DNA of 64,000 nt, from the NCBI GenBank assembly GCA_964019055.1, contig OZ025206.1, forward strand, positions 1,861,001 through 1,925,000, given 5' to 3'. This document shows, one piece after another, positions 36,701-45,300 of the stretch. Positions within the stretch are counted from its first letter, which is position 1; each line of letters begins with the position of its first letter. Made by a program: the position numbers and the translations under genes. Source of the stretch: Anthopleura xanthogrammica (Eukaryota > Cnidaria > Anthozoa > Actiniaria > Actiniidae). The notes under the pieces were generated by a model. That model had not been told where the DNA came from. It saw nothing but the letters and a program-made list of their open reading frames with translations, and searched no databases.

Positions 36701-38928
36701 TATATTTTGGTAGTTCACAAAATAACAACCCCCAAGCCCAACATGTCTATTGTAACTATATGCCATATGGGTGGTCTCAAAAATTTTACTTTAACAATAT
36801 CAAATGTACTCTTAAAAAGTATCTTTTTTGTTAATTTTCTTGATCTTCTTGTATCCATATGATTCAAAACTCTAATTCATTTAAGAAAAAAAGCAAAATA
36901 ATAATACAGAAAATATGAGCTTGAACTTAAGAAAAATAAGGATTAAAAACAAGCATCTGTTATATCAATTTTAACCATTAGAAAGAATAAACAAAATAAT
37001 ATGAGGAATATTAGGATACATGATAAGATAGCAAGAGTTGCCTTTCAAATATTTGTATTATGTAAACAAAAAAACAAAAAAAGGAAGTATCATATATGTA
37101 CATACTTTATTAGCTTCATCCCTTTACAGGGTGTCTCATATTTGCAGAAACAAAGATAAAATTTGAAGTATTTGAAGAAAAACGAATTTTACTACATGTA
37201 TAAATTTCGTAAATTTTAACTTGAAATTTTAGTGCACACAACACGAATATTATTAAAACTATTGAAGAAATTTGTTTAAAAAGAGCACAACTTGGATTTT
37301 AAATTGTCATAAATTTTAAATAAATTATATGTTTTTTTTTCTTGTGGTTGGGCAGTGTAATTACCTTTTTGGATATTGAAGTCTTAGTTGTTTTGTTTTA
37401 TTTTGTTTTTGTTTTTATTTAGTTTTATGTGTCTATTTTGCAAACAGGTAACTGCTATGCACTCTCCAACAGTTTATTAACAAATGTTGAACTAAAGTAC
37501 AGGCTATCTCTGTGGTCATCTTACCACAAACACCATATATCTAAGTGCTTTAATAGAATACTATGAGTGGTGTGAGCATATCAATATCGGCCTTCATCCA
37601 ATTACAAGTGCCATTTAAAATCATGACACAATGAAAACCACAGAACTTTATTATCAAAACAGAACGTTACAAAGATCATTGAGAAGTAATTTCAAACAAT
37701 CTATAATTGTACAAACTTATAAGGCATAGTCAATATGGATTTATATTATTGACAATGTACGAGAGGTGGAAACACAGTTAACAAAGACATTTATGGTTAT
37801 TAAAGGGTAATGTAAACAGAAGTAATAATGAATAATGAGTATAAAAAAATATGACTATATAGAAATGTAACGAGCAGAATAATTATATCAAATATAAAGA
37901 AATAATATTACTTTAATTTTTTTTAAAGTAGAGTATTGTTATCAATAATACACTTTAGAAGATAGGCTAAAGAAAAATAATTTTAAATTTTGAATCCCTT
38001 CGATATTGAACAAGATTTGTGGTTCGATTCAACTTTTACGACTTCAAAACAAAAATAAGTTGGAAAAATTAAAGACCAATAAGCTTAAAATAATTAAATT
38101 CAATAATAATATACCAGAGTATTTATTAACCCCTTCTAGAATGTTTGGAAGAATTAAAAATTAACTACTTTGGTTTCGCGCGAAGAAATCCTTGCAAAAA
38201 TGAACGTCAATCACCAAGTTCAGAGCCTGGAATTTTCACGAACAACAAGCTCAAAATAAACCATTTTCTTACCTTTTTTACAACAGCAAGGAGTCTTTTT
38301 ATCATGACTGAGTCTGCAATGATTAGTACCCTAGTGACTGCAGATAAAAGAGAACGAGCTGCTCGCACCATTGCAGACTTTTCCAATGGAATTCCATCGT
38401 CTTCTGTTGTAGTGGCGGGAGCCATTGCTGTTTCTGAGGTCAAACGCGAGATCACCTCACCGGCCTTTTTTGCTTCGACACAAGCTTCTTTCATTTCAGC
38501 TGCAACGTCCTCATTTTCTTTAGCTATTTGCTCTCCCACAGTAACAAACTTAAGCACGGCATTCTTGACAATCTCCCCGACTTCTCTTATAGCTCGCCTT
38601 CCCTTCTCTGATCGCTTGCAGCGGTCCTTGTGATTCACCAAAGTAGTGATCTAATTTATAAATCCAGAAAAAAACTTTTACAACTTCGCTCAAAAACTTA
38701 TATTCAGTTTTCCAGTACACATTAGTTTATCTGGACGTTATGAAGAAGGTTTAAGAGGAACAAAACGTGGAGAAAATACACGACAAAGGTATGAATTATA
38801 GGACAGAGGTAAAATGTTGATCAAGATCGAAGGCTTGTTTGATTTCCTACCTGTGTCACTAGCGGAATCAAAGTCTGTTCAACAGATTTACTCCTGATTT
38901 CTAAATTCCGTGAATCCCACTTCGCCAT
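18757..38928 (-). CDS. CTNNAL1: Alpha-catulin (catenin alpha-like 1), 17 exons, one apparent frameshift in exon 2
   Basis: Exons, high to low: 38928-38851, 38651-38273, 35591-35472, 33595-33506, 32897-32733, 31502-31293, 31032-30946, 30031-29873, 29379-29287, 28615-28465, 22692-22580, 21674-21526, 21363-21315, 21168-21112, 20400-20278, 19811-19728, 18963-18757. All have GT-AG borders and matching phases. The product is about 770 aa (human 734) and follows human alpha-catulin throughout: IRSKSVEQTLIPLV, VNSFTEFVQTFSQFG..HVSGDRQN, TCLRHPGSM, HPVSKIAQENMDVF, DLYLFTRGEG. This is the all-helical vinculin/alpha-catenin family. Alpha-catulin is a cytoskeletal and Rho/dystrobrevin-linked scaffold. 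Exon 2 has four T where the frame needs three (38640-38643). The last exon adds a 68-residue tail with no match I recognise in the human protein. Confidence 0.93.
18994..19345. mobile_element. MITE family M2 copy split by another foldback element
   Basis: The left half (GGCGTAATGTTTTCCCATTTCA..) ends near 19064, and the right half resumes near 19266 (GCATGAGAAGACACATGG). Between them a separate hairpin has arms CAGGATGCATTATGGTCTAG and its complement at about 19230-19250. It lies in intron 16 of alpha-catulin. Confidence 0.6.
20085..20217. mobile_element. Foldback MITE in an alpha-catulin intron
   Basis: ACGTTTCCATCCAATTCAAA and CCTCTGGGAATAAGA are answered by TCTTATTCCCAGAGG and TTTGAATTGGGTGGACACGT. 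Confidence 0.75.
20415..21085. mobile_element. Large foldback element with internal tandem repeat
   Basis: Arms of about 130 bp (about 20418-20550 and 20942-21085) are inverted copies. The interior holds three to four tandem units of about 95 bp (GCACGTACACGGTACGACATG, CATTGAAATGGCTTCCCATA). It fills intron 14 of alpha-catulin almost completely. Confidence 0.75.
21693..21889. mobile_element. Foldback MITE, family M2
   Basis: GGGCGTAACGTTCTCCCATTTCAGACCACGTG-type left arm and its complement at the right. The middle reads GAGAAGACACGTGAATATGG. Copies are also at 18994, 28268, 30084 and 46128. Confidence 0.8.
23018..23675. repeat. 12-bp minisatellite (ACAAAAACCGCT)n
   Basis: More than 50 units with variable A-run length are present. 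The Thr/Lys and Tyr/Lys-rich ORFs here are artefacts. It lies in the 5.8-kb intron 10 of alpha-catulin. Confidence 0.95.
23676..23750. repeat. (GTTACGGTTTTTT)n repeat, inverted relative of the preceding array
   Basis: GTTACGG units followed by T-runs. The reverse complement, AAAAAACCGTAAC, is close to the ACAAAAACCGCT unit, so the two arrays form an imperfect head-to-head pair. Confidence 0.7.
25066..25160. repeat. Palindrome
   Basis: GCCTACGAGTCAATAGCCCA and TGGGCTATTGACTCGTAGAC are inverted partners separated by a short centre (TTCGGCCTTTGGCC). Confidence 0.75.
25171..25302. mobile_element. Foldback MITE, family M1
   Basis: Same arms as the copy at 14795, with AGACC..CACGTGACGT at the left edge and GACGTGCTGCAAGGGGTCT at the right edge. 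Confidence 0.75.
25715..26100. repeat. Degenerate short-motif repeat (ACGCAA / GAGATAAC)
   Basis: Recurring ACGCAA, CGAGATA and ATAACG words in an otherwise non-coding intron. The long minus-strand ORF here has no family resemblance. Confidence 0.4.
26324..26466. mobile_element. MITE, family M3 (ends like GTGTGGACACACGGCGCAAC)
   Basis: The right end GCAATGTTGCACCGTGTATC is the inverted counterpart of the left end. Related elements are at 45151, 45297 and 47246. Confidence 0.7.
26508..26599. mobile_element. Short hairpin MITE (GTAGCCTCC..GGAGGCTAGC)
   Basis: Arms of about 40 bp are near-perfect inverted copies. The flanking AATGGTAAA appears on both sides, a likely 9-bp target duplication. 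A related hairpin forms the centre of the palindrome at 63748-64000. Confidence 0.75.
27000..27310. mobile_element. Probable MITE with GTCCACAC / GTGTGGAC ends
   Basis: The words CGCGTCCACAC and GTGTGGACGCG face each other, with AAAACG-rich inner sequence. A related element is at about 42590-42780. The borders are approximate. Confidence 0.5.
28268..28428. mobile_element. Foldback MITE, family M2, inverted orientation
   Basis: AGACCACGTGTCATTC..GAGAATAAGATTCTTTG and the opposite arm ending TGACACGTGGTCTGAAATGG. It ends about 35 bp from alpha-catulin exon 10. Confidence 0.75.
29545..29770. repeat. Pyrimidine (CTTCTCC)-rich tract
   Basis: Almost pure C/T on the plus strand inside an alpha-catulin intron. 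ORFs made of Leu/Phe/Ser, or Arg/Lys/Glu on the other strand, are compositional. Confidence 0.85.
30084..30476. mobile_element. Foldback MITE, family M2, with internal tandem expansion
   Basis: The left arm CATAATGTTTTCCCATTTCA and right arm TGAAATGGGAAAACATTACG flank three tandem units of about 90-100 bp (CATTCCCTAGAGTATCATTT..GAGAAGACACATGAATATGG) instead of one. Confidence 0.75.
30685..30800. mobile_element. Foldback MITE, family M1
   Basis: Arms GCTCTATTTTGGGGACA.. and TTTTGTCCTCCAAATTGAGC, with more substitutions than the other copies. Confidence 0.65.
31130..31290. repeat. ATG/CAT trinucleotide-rich microsatellite
   Basis: ATCATCATCA blocks followed by GATGATGATG blocks, an imperfect inverted pair beside alpha-catulin exon 6. 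Confidence 0.7.
31600..31775. repeat. (ATTC)n-rich simple repeat
   Basis: ATTCATTC and TTCCTTCTTTCATTC words over about 170 bp, directly before the LINE fragment. Confidence 0.75.
31776..32612 (+). mobile_element. 5'-truncated LINE (non-LTR retrotransposon) 3' end
   Basis: An open frame at about 31785-32108 reads like the C-terminal end of LINE reverse transcriptases: LKWPTLSTRRDYLTLTECYK, then RVVNMWNNLPKDIV and FKQKLKSHL before the stop. A GC-rich 3' UTR and an AT-rich tail ending in (TGTA)n follow, a tail type seen in CR1/L2-like elements. Only about 0.8 kb is present, so this is a dead fragment inserted in an alpha-catulin intron. Confidence 0.75.
35125..35430. mobile_element. Foldback MITE
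   Basis: Left arm TATAGGCCTTTTTAATATTC..ATGAAATCCTTAGCCTCAC and right arm GTGAGGTTAAGGATTTCAT..TAAGACAGGCCTATA are inverted copies. Confidence 0.75.
36236..36665. mobile_element. Foldback MITE, long arms
   Basis: CTACATGAAGTAAATATAGTTGAA..ATTTCTTGATTTGAGTG on the left matches the complement of CACTCAAATCAAGAAATATT..TTACTTCATGTAG on the right. The arms are about 130 bp. It lies in alpha-catulin intron 2. Confidence 0.8.
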
Positions 38929-40485
38929 TCTTGAGTCCAGGGCTTAGACTCGGTGATATCTTCACTAGATGTCCAAGAATGGGTCAAAATTCCTTCATCT
39001 CGGCAATATAACCCCGATCGTTGCGAGCAAAGAAATTTGCTATCTTTTACGCACGACCGTCCGACAATCCAATCATTCGAGTGCTTTTTACTACATGTCA
39101 ATCATTCTGATATGCATGAATGAATTGACATATTTTGTAACGTAATACACCAATAGGATTAACGCATAGTACTGTACATCAAAATTTTATGATATGAAGG
39201 TTGAAAATTAGTGAAAATCGTTAGAAAATTTGCCTCTAAAATGATTAGAAAAGTCTGTTACTAGAAGTGTGTTGTTGAGGTAATCTAGATCGATCTAAAT
39301 AAAGTTTTCTAAAAAATGCTAATCGTTATCTTGCTTGTTCGACTTTATCTGGAGACTTGTGGATAAAAAAAAAAAAAAGATTAAAAATAAAAAAAACAAA
39401 CAGAAAGAACCTGGAAAGCAATGATCAAAAGGATAGAAAAATAGAAGAAAAAATGAGATAGTTACATTCAAGAAAAAAAAAAAGAAAAAAAAAAAAAGAA
39501 GAAACGGCAAGGAAAGGAAAAGAGATTTTTTTAGAGGGCATTACAAAAGCTTACAACAGTTGGTTGTTGACTTCGCACACATGTGACCTATTTGATAATG
39601 TTTGACAAACCATGTTTCTTTTTTATCTCTAAATAACATTCTAAGTTAGAACCTGTTGTTATATATTTCCTTTTTCTCCTCGTGTAAGATGCGTAAGGTA
39701 AATCCTGTGTTTTTCGCATTTGATTTTGTTGATTCAGTTGGAACTGAAAAAAACGATGCGCGATTTTCACAAAACGTCCCTCCAACAATAAGTAAAAGTG
39801 GGCGGGCGCTTTCGTGGCGGTCTCGTCTTGTCCATAGTTAATTAAAGCTGGGCTGCAAGTTGGCCTCCTGCGCATGCACAGCCGCTGTGTACCGGACGCA
39901 CATAAGAAATGCAATCAATTGGGTTTTAGTTTGCGCTTGGATAATGTCCTCGGGTTCGCAAAGGTGGGAGGGGCATGTCGCTCTCCTATACCCCTTATAC
40001 ACTGGTGGGTATATATAACTAATCCACCTCCTGTATTCAGTGTGCAGAGGCGGATACAGAACGATTTCAAGGTGGCGGGTGTTATCTAGAAGGGCATCAC
40101 ATAGACACTAGAGAAAAACGTTTGCGCATGCGTGCCTTTCAGCACGCTTTCCAAGAATTTACAAGATTTTAGTGAGAAAGTAAATGCTTGTTTTCTCCAA
40201 GTATACAAAAAAATTCGCGGGTATACTTTTGTATAGCCTTAAGTTTTAAGAACTGACTTTAAGTTTTGGCATTTTGTAAAGACTATTCTTCAGGCAAGTG
40301 TGAAAGTCAGATTTGCATATTTTTACAATAGCACGAAGACGCTTTTGACTAATTTGCATACGGACTTAGAGCATGCGCAGACGTTTCTCGCGCGTGTCCA
40401 TCACATAGCGTTCTTTATAGGTTTTACCTTATCATTGATTCTTATTATTTTTCAACTCCAAAGATGGGTGGCTTACCACCCAATC

Positions 40486-40556
40486 CCCCCCCCCGATCCG
40501 CCTTTGGCCCCCCCCCCGATCCGCCTTTGCCCCCCCCCCCGATCCGCCTTTGGTGT
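40486..40556. repeat. Short tandem repeat (GATCCGCCTTTG + C-run), three units
   Basis: GATCCGCCTTTG followed by 9-10 C repeats three times. Confidence 0.8.
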
Positions 40557-40631
40557 GGTAAGGGAAGGCGAGAAGAAATATTTTGTTAGATTCGAAAATT
40601 AATCTCTGTGGGAAAACGAGACAGCCCCGGA

Positions 40632-40795
40632 AAAGAAAGACAATCGATAGCTGTTATTACGGATGCATGCAAATGAGATGCAAATTACATATTCTTTTGT
40701 TTTAAGAATCATACAAGTGAGGCTATCGGGTCAATACAATGCTTGTTGTCTCATTTGCATCTCATTTGCATGCATCCGTAATAACAGCTATTTAT
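40632..40795. mobile_element. Foldback MITE containing octamer-like motifs
   Basis: ATAGCTGTTATTACGGATGC..AAATGAGATGCAAA and its inverted copy TTTGCATCTCATTTGCATGC..TAATAACAGCTAT. The arms carry ATTTGCAT words, identical to an octamer (POU) core. Confidence 0.8.
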
Positions 40796-41726
40796 TCTTC
40801 GTTTGCACATGACGTCATAGCCGCCATGTTGGAAGAATTTGACAAGATTTTTAATTGAATTATTTTTTTATATCTTCCAGCATGGCGACCATGGCTTTTG
40901 TTATTTTACTCCCTTGGGAATGATTGCAAACCAAGAATTCGTGTGAAGCTGTTATGAATTATTAACACTTAAAAAGCAAGAGTGCTATAAATTTAAGATT
41001 AACTTTTTTTATTCGCAAATTTTGTGCTTATAGATAGCTTTTCCTTTTCAATAAATACTATCTTTCTACTATTAGTTCCTATGAAATCTTCTTCCAAATC
41101 TTTTAGAGCATGGGATATCACTTGTATTTTCTAGTATACACACTAGCCTTCAGGCAAGTGTGTTTGCTAATGGTCAATACTTCAATACTTTCCGTGCAGA
41201 GACCGGGCTATCTAAGGGACGCTACTAACTATGTCAAAACAAGCTATGCATGTGATTCTTTGTGTGGTTTAAGCTACATGGCATCTCTCTAGCGATTCAT
41301 TCATAAGAGAATATCATTTTTCTTTCACTGTTCCTTGCCTGGAAATGTGGCGAGGGACCTAAATAGTAGTCAATACTATAGGTGGGGGTACTGGGCTACT
41401 TAAGACCTAGCTGGTTTTGCCGGCTAGCGATATGATGCCAGTATAAACTAACGACACTTTACGCAAGTGCTGAAGCGCAGATAGTCTAGTCTAGCTAGCT
41501 AGCCGTCTACTTTATACGCCTTTTTAAAAAAGGTTTTTGGAGCCAAAAGAAATAGGCGAGTTTTTGCACCATCAAGTACCGGTGCCCATAATACACCTTG
41601 GACTGCCTGTGGTAAGATGGCAGAACAATAAAATCCCTTAACACTCGGGAATTGAATTCTTTCTCATGTAAAACATTTGTATTGTTCCTGCCATCACGTG
41701 ATGGTGCAAAACGTCTATTCCACCTT

Positions 41727-41862
41727 AGACCCCTTTCACGTGACGTCAAAGCAGCTCAATTTGGAGGACAAAACAAAAGAATTTCAATCTCCTGAGAATT
41801 GGAAGCCATTGTTTTGTCCTCCAAATTGAGCTGCATTCCGACGTGCTGCAAGGGCGGGGTCT
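41727..41862. mobile_element. Foldback MITE, family M1, best-preserved copy
   Basis: AGACCCCTTTCACGTGACGT..AGCAGCTCAATTTGGAGGAC and the opposite arm CTCCAAATTGAGCTGC..GACGTGCTGCAAGG, ending near GGGGTCT. Confidence 0.85.
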
Positions 41863-42323
41863 ATTCTTGGATCTTGGAATGACCTATCTCCTGTTGCTTA
41901 TCGCCTATCACCCTATCGCCTATCTCCTTTGGCACCAGCACAACTTTTTGAAACAGGGGTATTCGGGAAGAACAATTTCGTAAAAAGTATTACCTGGGCA
42001 TGCGTACTTTATTATGCTTATGTTTGCGTCGCTCGCCAAAACGAGGTTTAAAGCGCTTCCCAACCACACCCGCGAAATCGTACAATTCGGCGTCGTGACG
42101 TAGTAGGTCTGGGTAGACGTTAAATAAAGGCATTTCCATGGCATTCCATAGGCACGTGACCTTCAAAACTTTGTGTTATCTGATGTCATGGAAACACTTT
42201 GACTGACGTCCACCAAGACCTTATTTTGTCGCGACAGAAAATTGGACGATTTCGCGCGTGTGATTGATAAGTGCTGTGCTGTAACCGAATGACGTTACTA
42301 AACTGAAGAGTTTTGAATTTGAT

Positions 42324-45300
42324 TCAATGTCCAACAAGATTTCGATGTGTTGTTTGGATGAATTCCAGAAGTTGGCTGCGTTCCAACTTAGTCCCATGTT
42401 CTAAATCTACATCTATATCTTCCATTAACCATAGGTAGCGACTCATGAGGGACGTCCTAAAACACGATGTGAAAAAGTCCATTAGCTTCAGTGTTAGAGA
42501 CCGTTCATGTTTTATGGTCATTTTTTCATCGGACAGGAGACGCGGCGGGGAGGGAGGAGGGGGACGGGGAAGGGAAGATGGAGGCAGTGGTTTTTAGGGG
42601 ACATGATAAAAACGCTCCGTTTTTGTCTATCACAGAAAACGCTTAAAAGATTCGCGTCCACACGACCGAAATATGAAGGCTCCGCGTTTTCGGTCGTTTT
42701 AGTGACGGACGCAAGGCCAAAACGCAACGAAAAGTATGGGTTTTCGTGGGTAACGCATTAGTGCGAACGAGGCTTAACTTACTTGAATGATGCGATCGAG
42801 TCTTTTGGACATTCGTATGTTGAACTTCTCTTCTGCTTGTTGAAGAAATATAACTTCTTCTGTGACTTGCTGAAGCAATGTGTCCAAGGTTCTGTTATAA
42901 AGAAACGATTTATTTACACGAGTTCTTCACTATAATCAACAAAACATAGGCCGCACGCAGTTCGAAGGAAGGAAGGAAGGAAGGAAGGAAGGAAGGAAGG
43001 AAGGAAGGAAGGAAGGAAGGAAGGAAGGAAGGAAGAAATTCGATTGCGCAGTTATTTTTGCAAAAGCACTTCGACTGACGCAAGTAATAAAGAACAAAAA
43101 CAATAAATATTTTTTTCCAATTTCAAGTTACGCACTTAGCTTTTTTCGTTGCTCAATCGACTATTCATTTCGCCAATAAAACGATTGAAGGATTTTTTTG
43201 CGAGCGACAAAACTGAGCGCAAATGGAAGACTTGTTTTCTTTGCAGGAATTCGACTTGCGTTTCCCGCCAAAAATGCTAATTTTGATTGATTAACTGGTT
43301 CAGTCTTATTCACCGACTGAAAAATCCGTTAGACAATTTGGCGTGAAGCAGAGATGAAAAATCCTTCGTCCACGGCAAGGAGATAATAAAAGTAGCGCAG
43401 ATATTTTTTTCGAAATTCTATTTTCTATCAGCCTCATCATTTATTCAAGAAGCGAACTATTTCACACATTTTGTCCCGGATGAAAACCAAAAACAAATTG
43501 ACCAATCAGATAGCAGAATTTTCCCGCACGCTTTTTTCTGCACGTGACTATGAACCAATCAAATCAAAGCATGACTTTTATAATCATTATAGATTCATAA
43601 ACGCGTTTAGTACGAAGTTGACCAGATGAACGAAAGCATTATGCCCCCAAAAGCGAAATCACAGGCCAAAAAAGGGGAGAAAAGTGCTGGGAAAAAGACT
43701 ATTGGACCAGGTGGAAAAAAGCGAACTAAAAAACGCAAGGAAGCTTATTCAATCTACATTTACAAAGTCTTAAAGCAGGTCCATCCTGACACAGGAATTT
43801 CAGGCAAGGCGATGGATATCATGAACTCGTTCGTGAACGACATCTTTGAACGCATTGCTGCAGAAGCCTCGAGACTCGCGAACTACAACAAGAAGTCTAC
43901 AATCTCTTCCCGTGAAATACAAACAGCAGTTCGACTACTGTTGCCTGGAGAACTTGCAAAACATGCCGTAAGCGAAGGAACGAAAGCAGTCACGAAATAC
44001 ACCAGTAGCCATTGAACAGCAAATGACATTATAACTCATGGCAAATTCAAGTTTTCTACTAAATTACATAGACATTTTCTATCATAACAGAGATGACTTT
44101 CCAGTTCTTTTAGTTGAACTAAGAAATATTACCTTAAAATGAGAGAATTCTATAAGCTTTTTCGTGTAGTTTCGAAGCATATTTGTGTAACTGTCAAGCG
44201 GTAATTCCATAACTTATTTGCATATTGGAATTTAGAATTTTATATTTGAATATTTGAGAGACAAAAATGAGTTGCTACATTGCTATTGTTATTCAAATAA
44301 ATTTTGTTATTTTGCTCTTGTGATCCCAAGAAAATATTTTGCTTTTCAAAATAAATTAGAAAAGTTTTAAAAATGTATTGAAAAAAACACAACAATAAAT
44401 AGAACATTCAAAAGACTATGGGAAACAAACGAATTAAGATACCTTGTATATGTTTGGTAAAAAATATTCCCCTTGGAAGAAAGTGTTTGTCCTCGTCAAT
44501 GGAAAAACATTCTCTCGGTTCTCTTCTGCCTTTTACGAATCGCATCTCAAACCTGTTCAAAAAAATAGAGGTGATTAATAGCCCACTTTCGATAATCTGG
44601 TTGAGTGATCCCGCACAAATCAATTCAAGACGAGGCTCCGGGGAAACAATGGAGTAACCTAATATATTTTTTTGTTTTCCTGGAGCCTCGTCTTGAATTG
44701 CTTTGTGTGTGATCACTCAAACAGAATATCGAAAGTTGGCTATTTATCTTGCATTATGTAAATGGGAGTTTAGAGTGATTTTTTACTTGAAACAAAGTTG
44801 CGTAATAACGCTTTCCACGGATGACGTCACGATGATGCATTATGGGATTGAAATGCGGACAAGCCAAGCCCAAAACACATGCTAATATGCTGCAACAATG
44901 TTTTGTTGTCTTGTTGTTTCTAATTCGAGGGAAAACTATGGTTTTCGACTGATATTGATCTTTTTCCCCCTGTAAACTAAGCCTTTTTTACCATGTTTGT
45001 CCGCATTTCGATCCCACAATGCTTTGCGATATCTATTTTTAGTAACCGTGAAAAATGCTATCATATTTGTGACTGTAACAGTCAGAGTAGGTGATTAATA
45101 AACCCGTGAAATATATATTAGTCTATTATCCACTAGTAGTCACCCTAAAGGCGCGGACAAACGATGCGACGTTGCCTGCAACGTTGATTACAACGGGGAG
45201 ATCGCACCGTGTGTCCACGCGTGCAACGTGCGTGCGACGCTGTCGGCAACGAATCTCAACGTTGCTTACAACGTCGCATCGTGTGCCCGCACCTTAAAGC

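Larger units (their letters stand above)
38929..42323. other. Intergenic: alpha-catulin promoter side and CMTR1 downstream side
   Basis: An A-rich low-complexity stretch (39360-39510), a C-run repeat (40486-40556) and two foldback elements are present. No core promoter element stands out upstream of the alpha-catulin ATG at 38928. Confidence 0.5.

Noticed and set aside
38145..38633. 162-residue plus-strand ORF
   Set aside because: Antisense shadow of alpha-catulin exon 2.
41995..42134. Possible minus-strand first exon starting MEMPLFNVYPDLLRH and ending at CCCAG|GTAATA
   Set aside because: Protein-like, with a good donor and CpG-rich, but no partner exon and no family match. It follows CMTR1 on the same strand and could be 3' UTR. 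Left unannotated pending transcript evidence.
42783..42891. Coiled-coil-like reading ([18 protein letters not shown]) of this exon
   Set aside because: The phase inherited from the upstream CMTR1 exon gives the WW-domain reading EPWTHCFSK instead, which matches the family.
44133..44210. Minus-strand first-exon candidate starting [12 protein letters not shown] with a good donor
   Set aside because: It lies inside a CMTR1 intron, and its phase does not fit the exon at 42891-42783, which belongs to CMTR1 and carries its WW domain.
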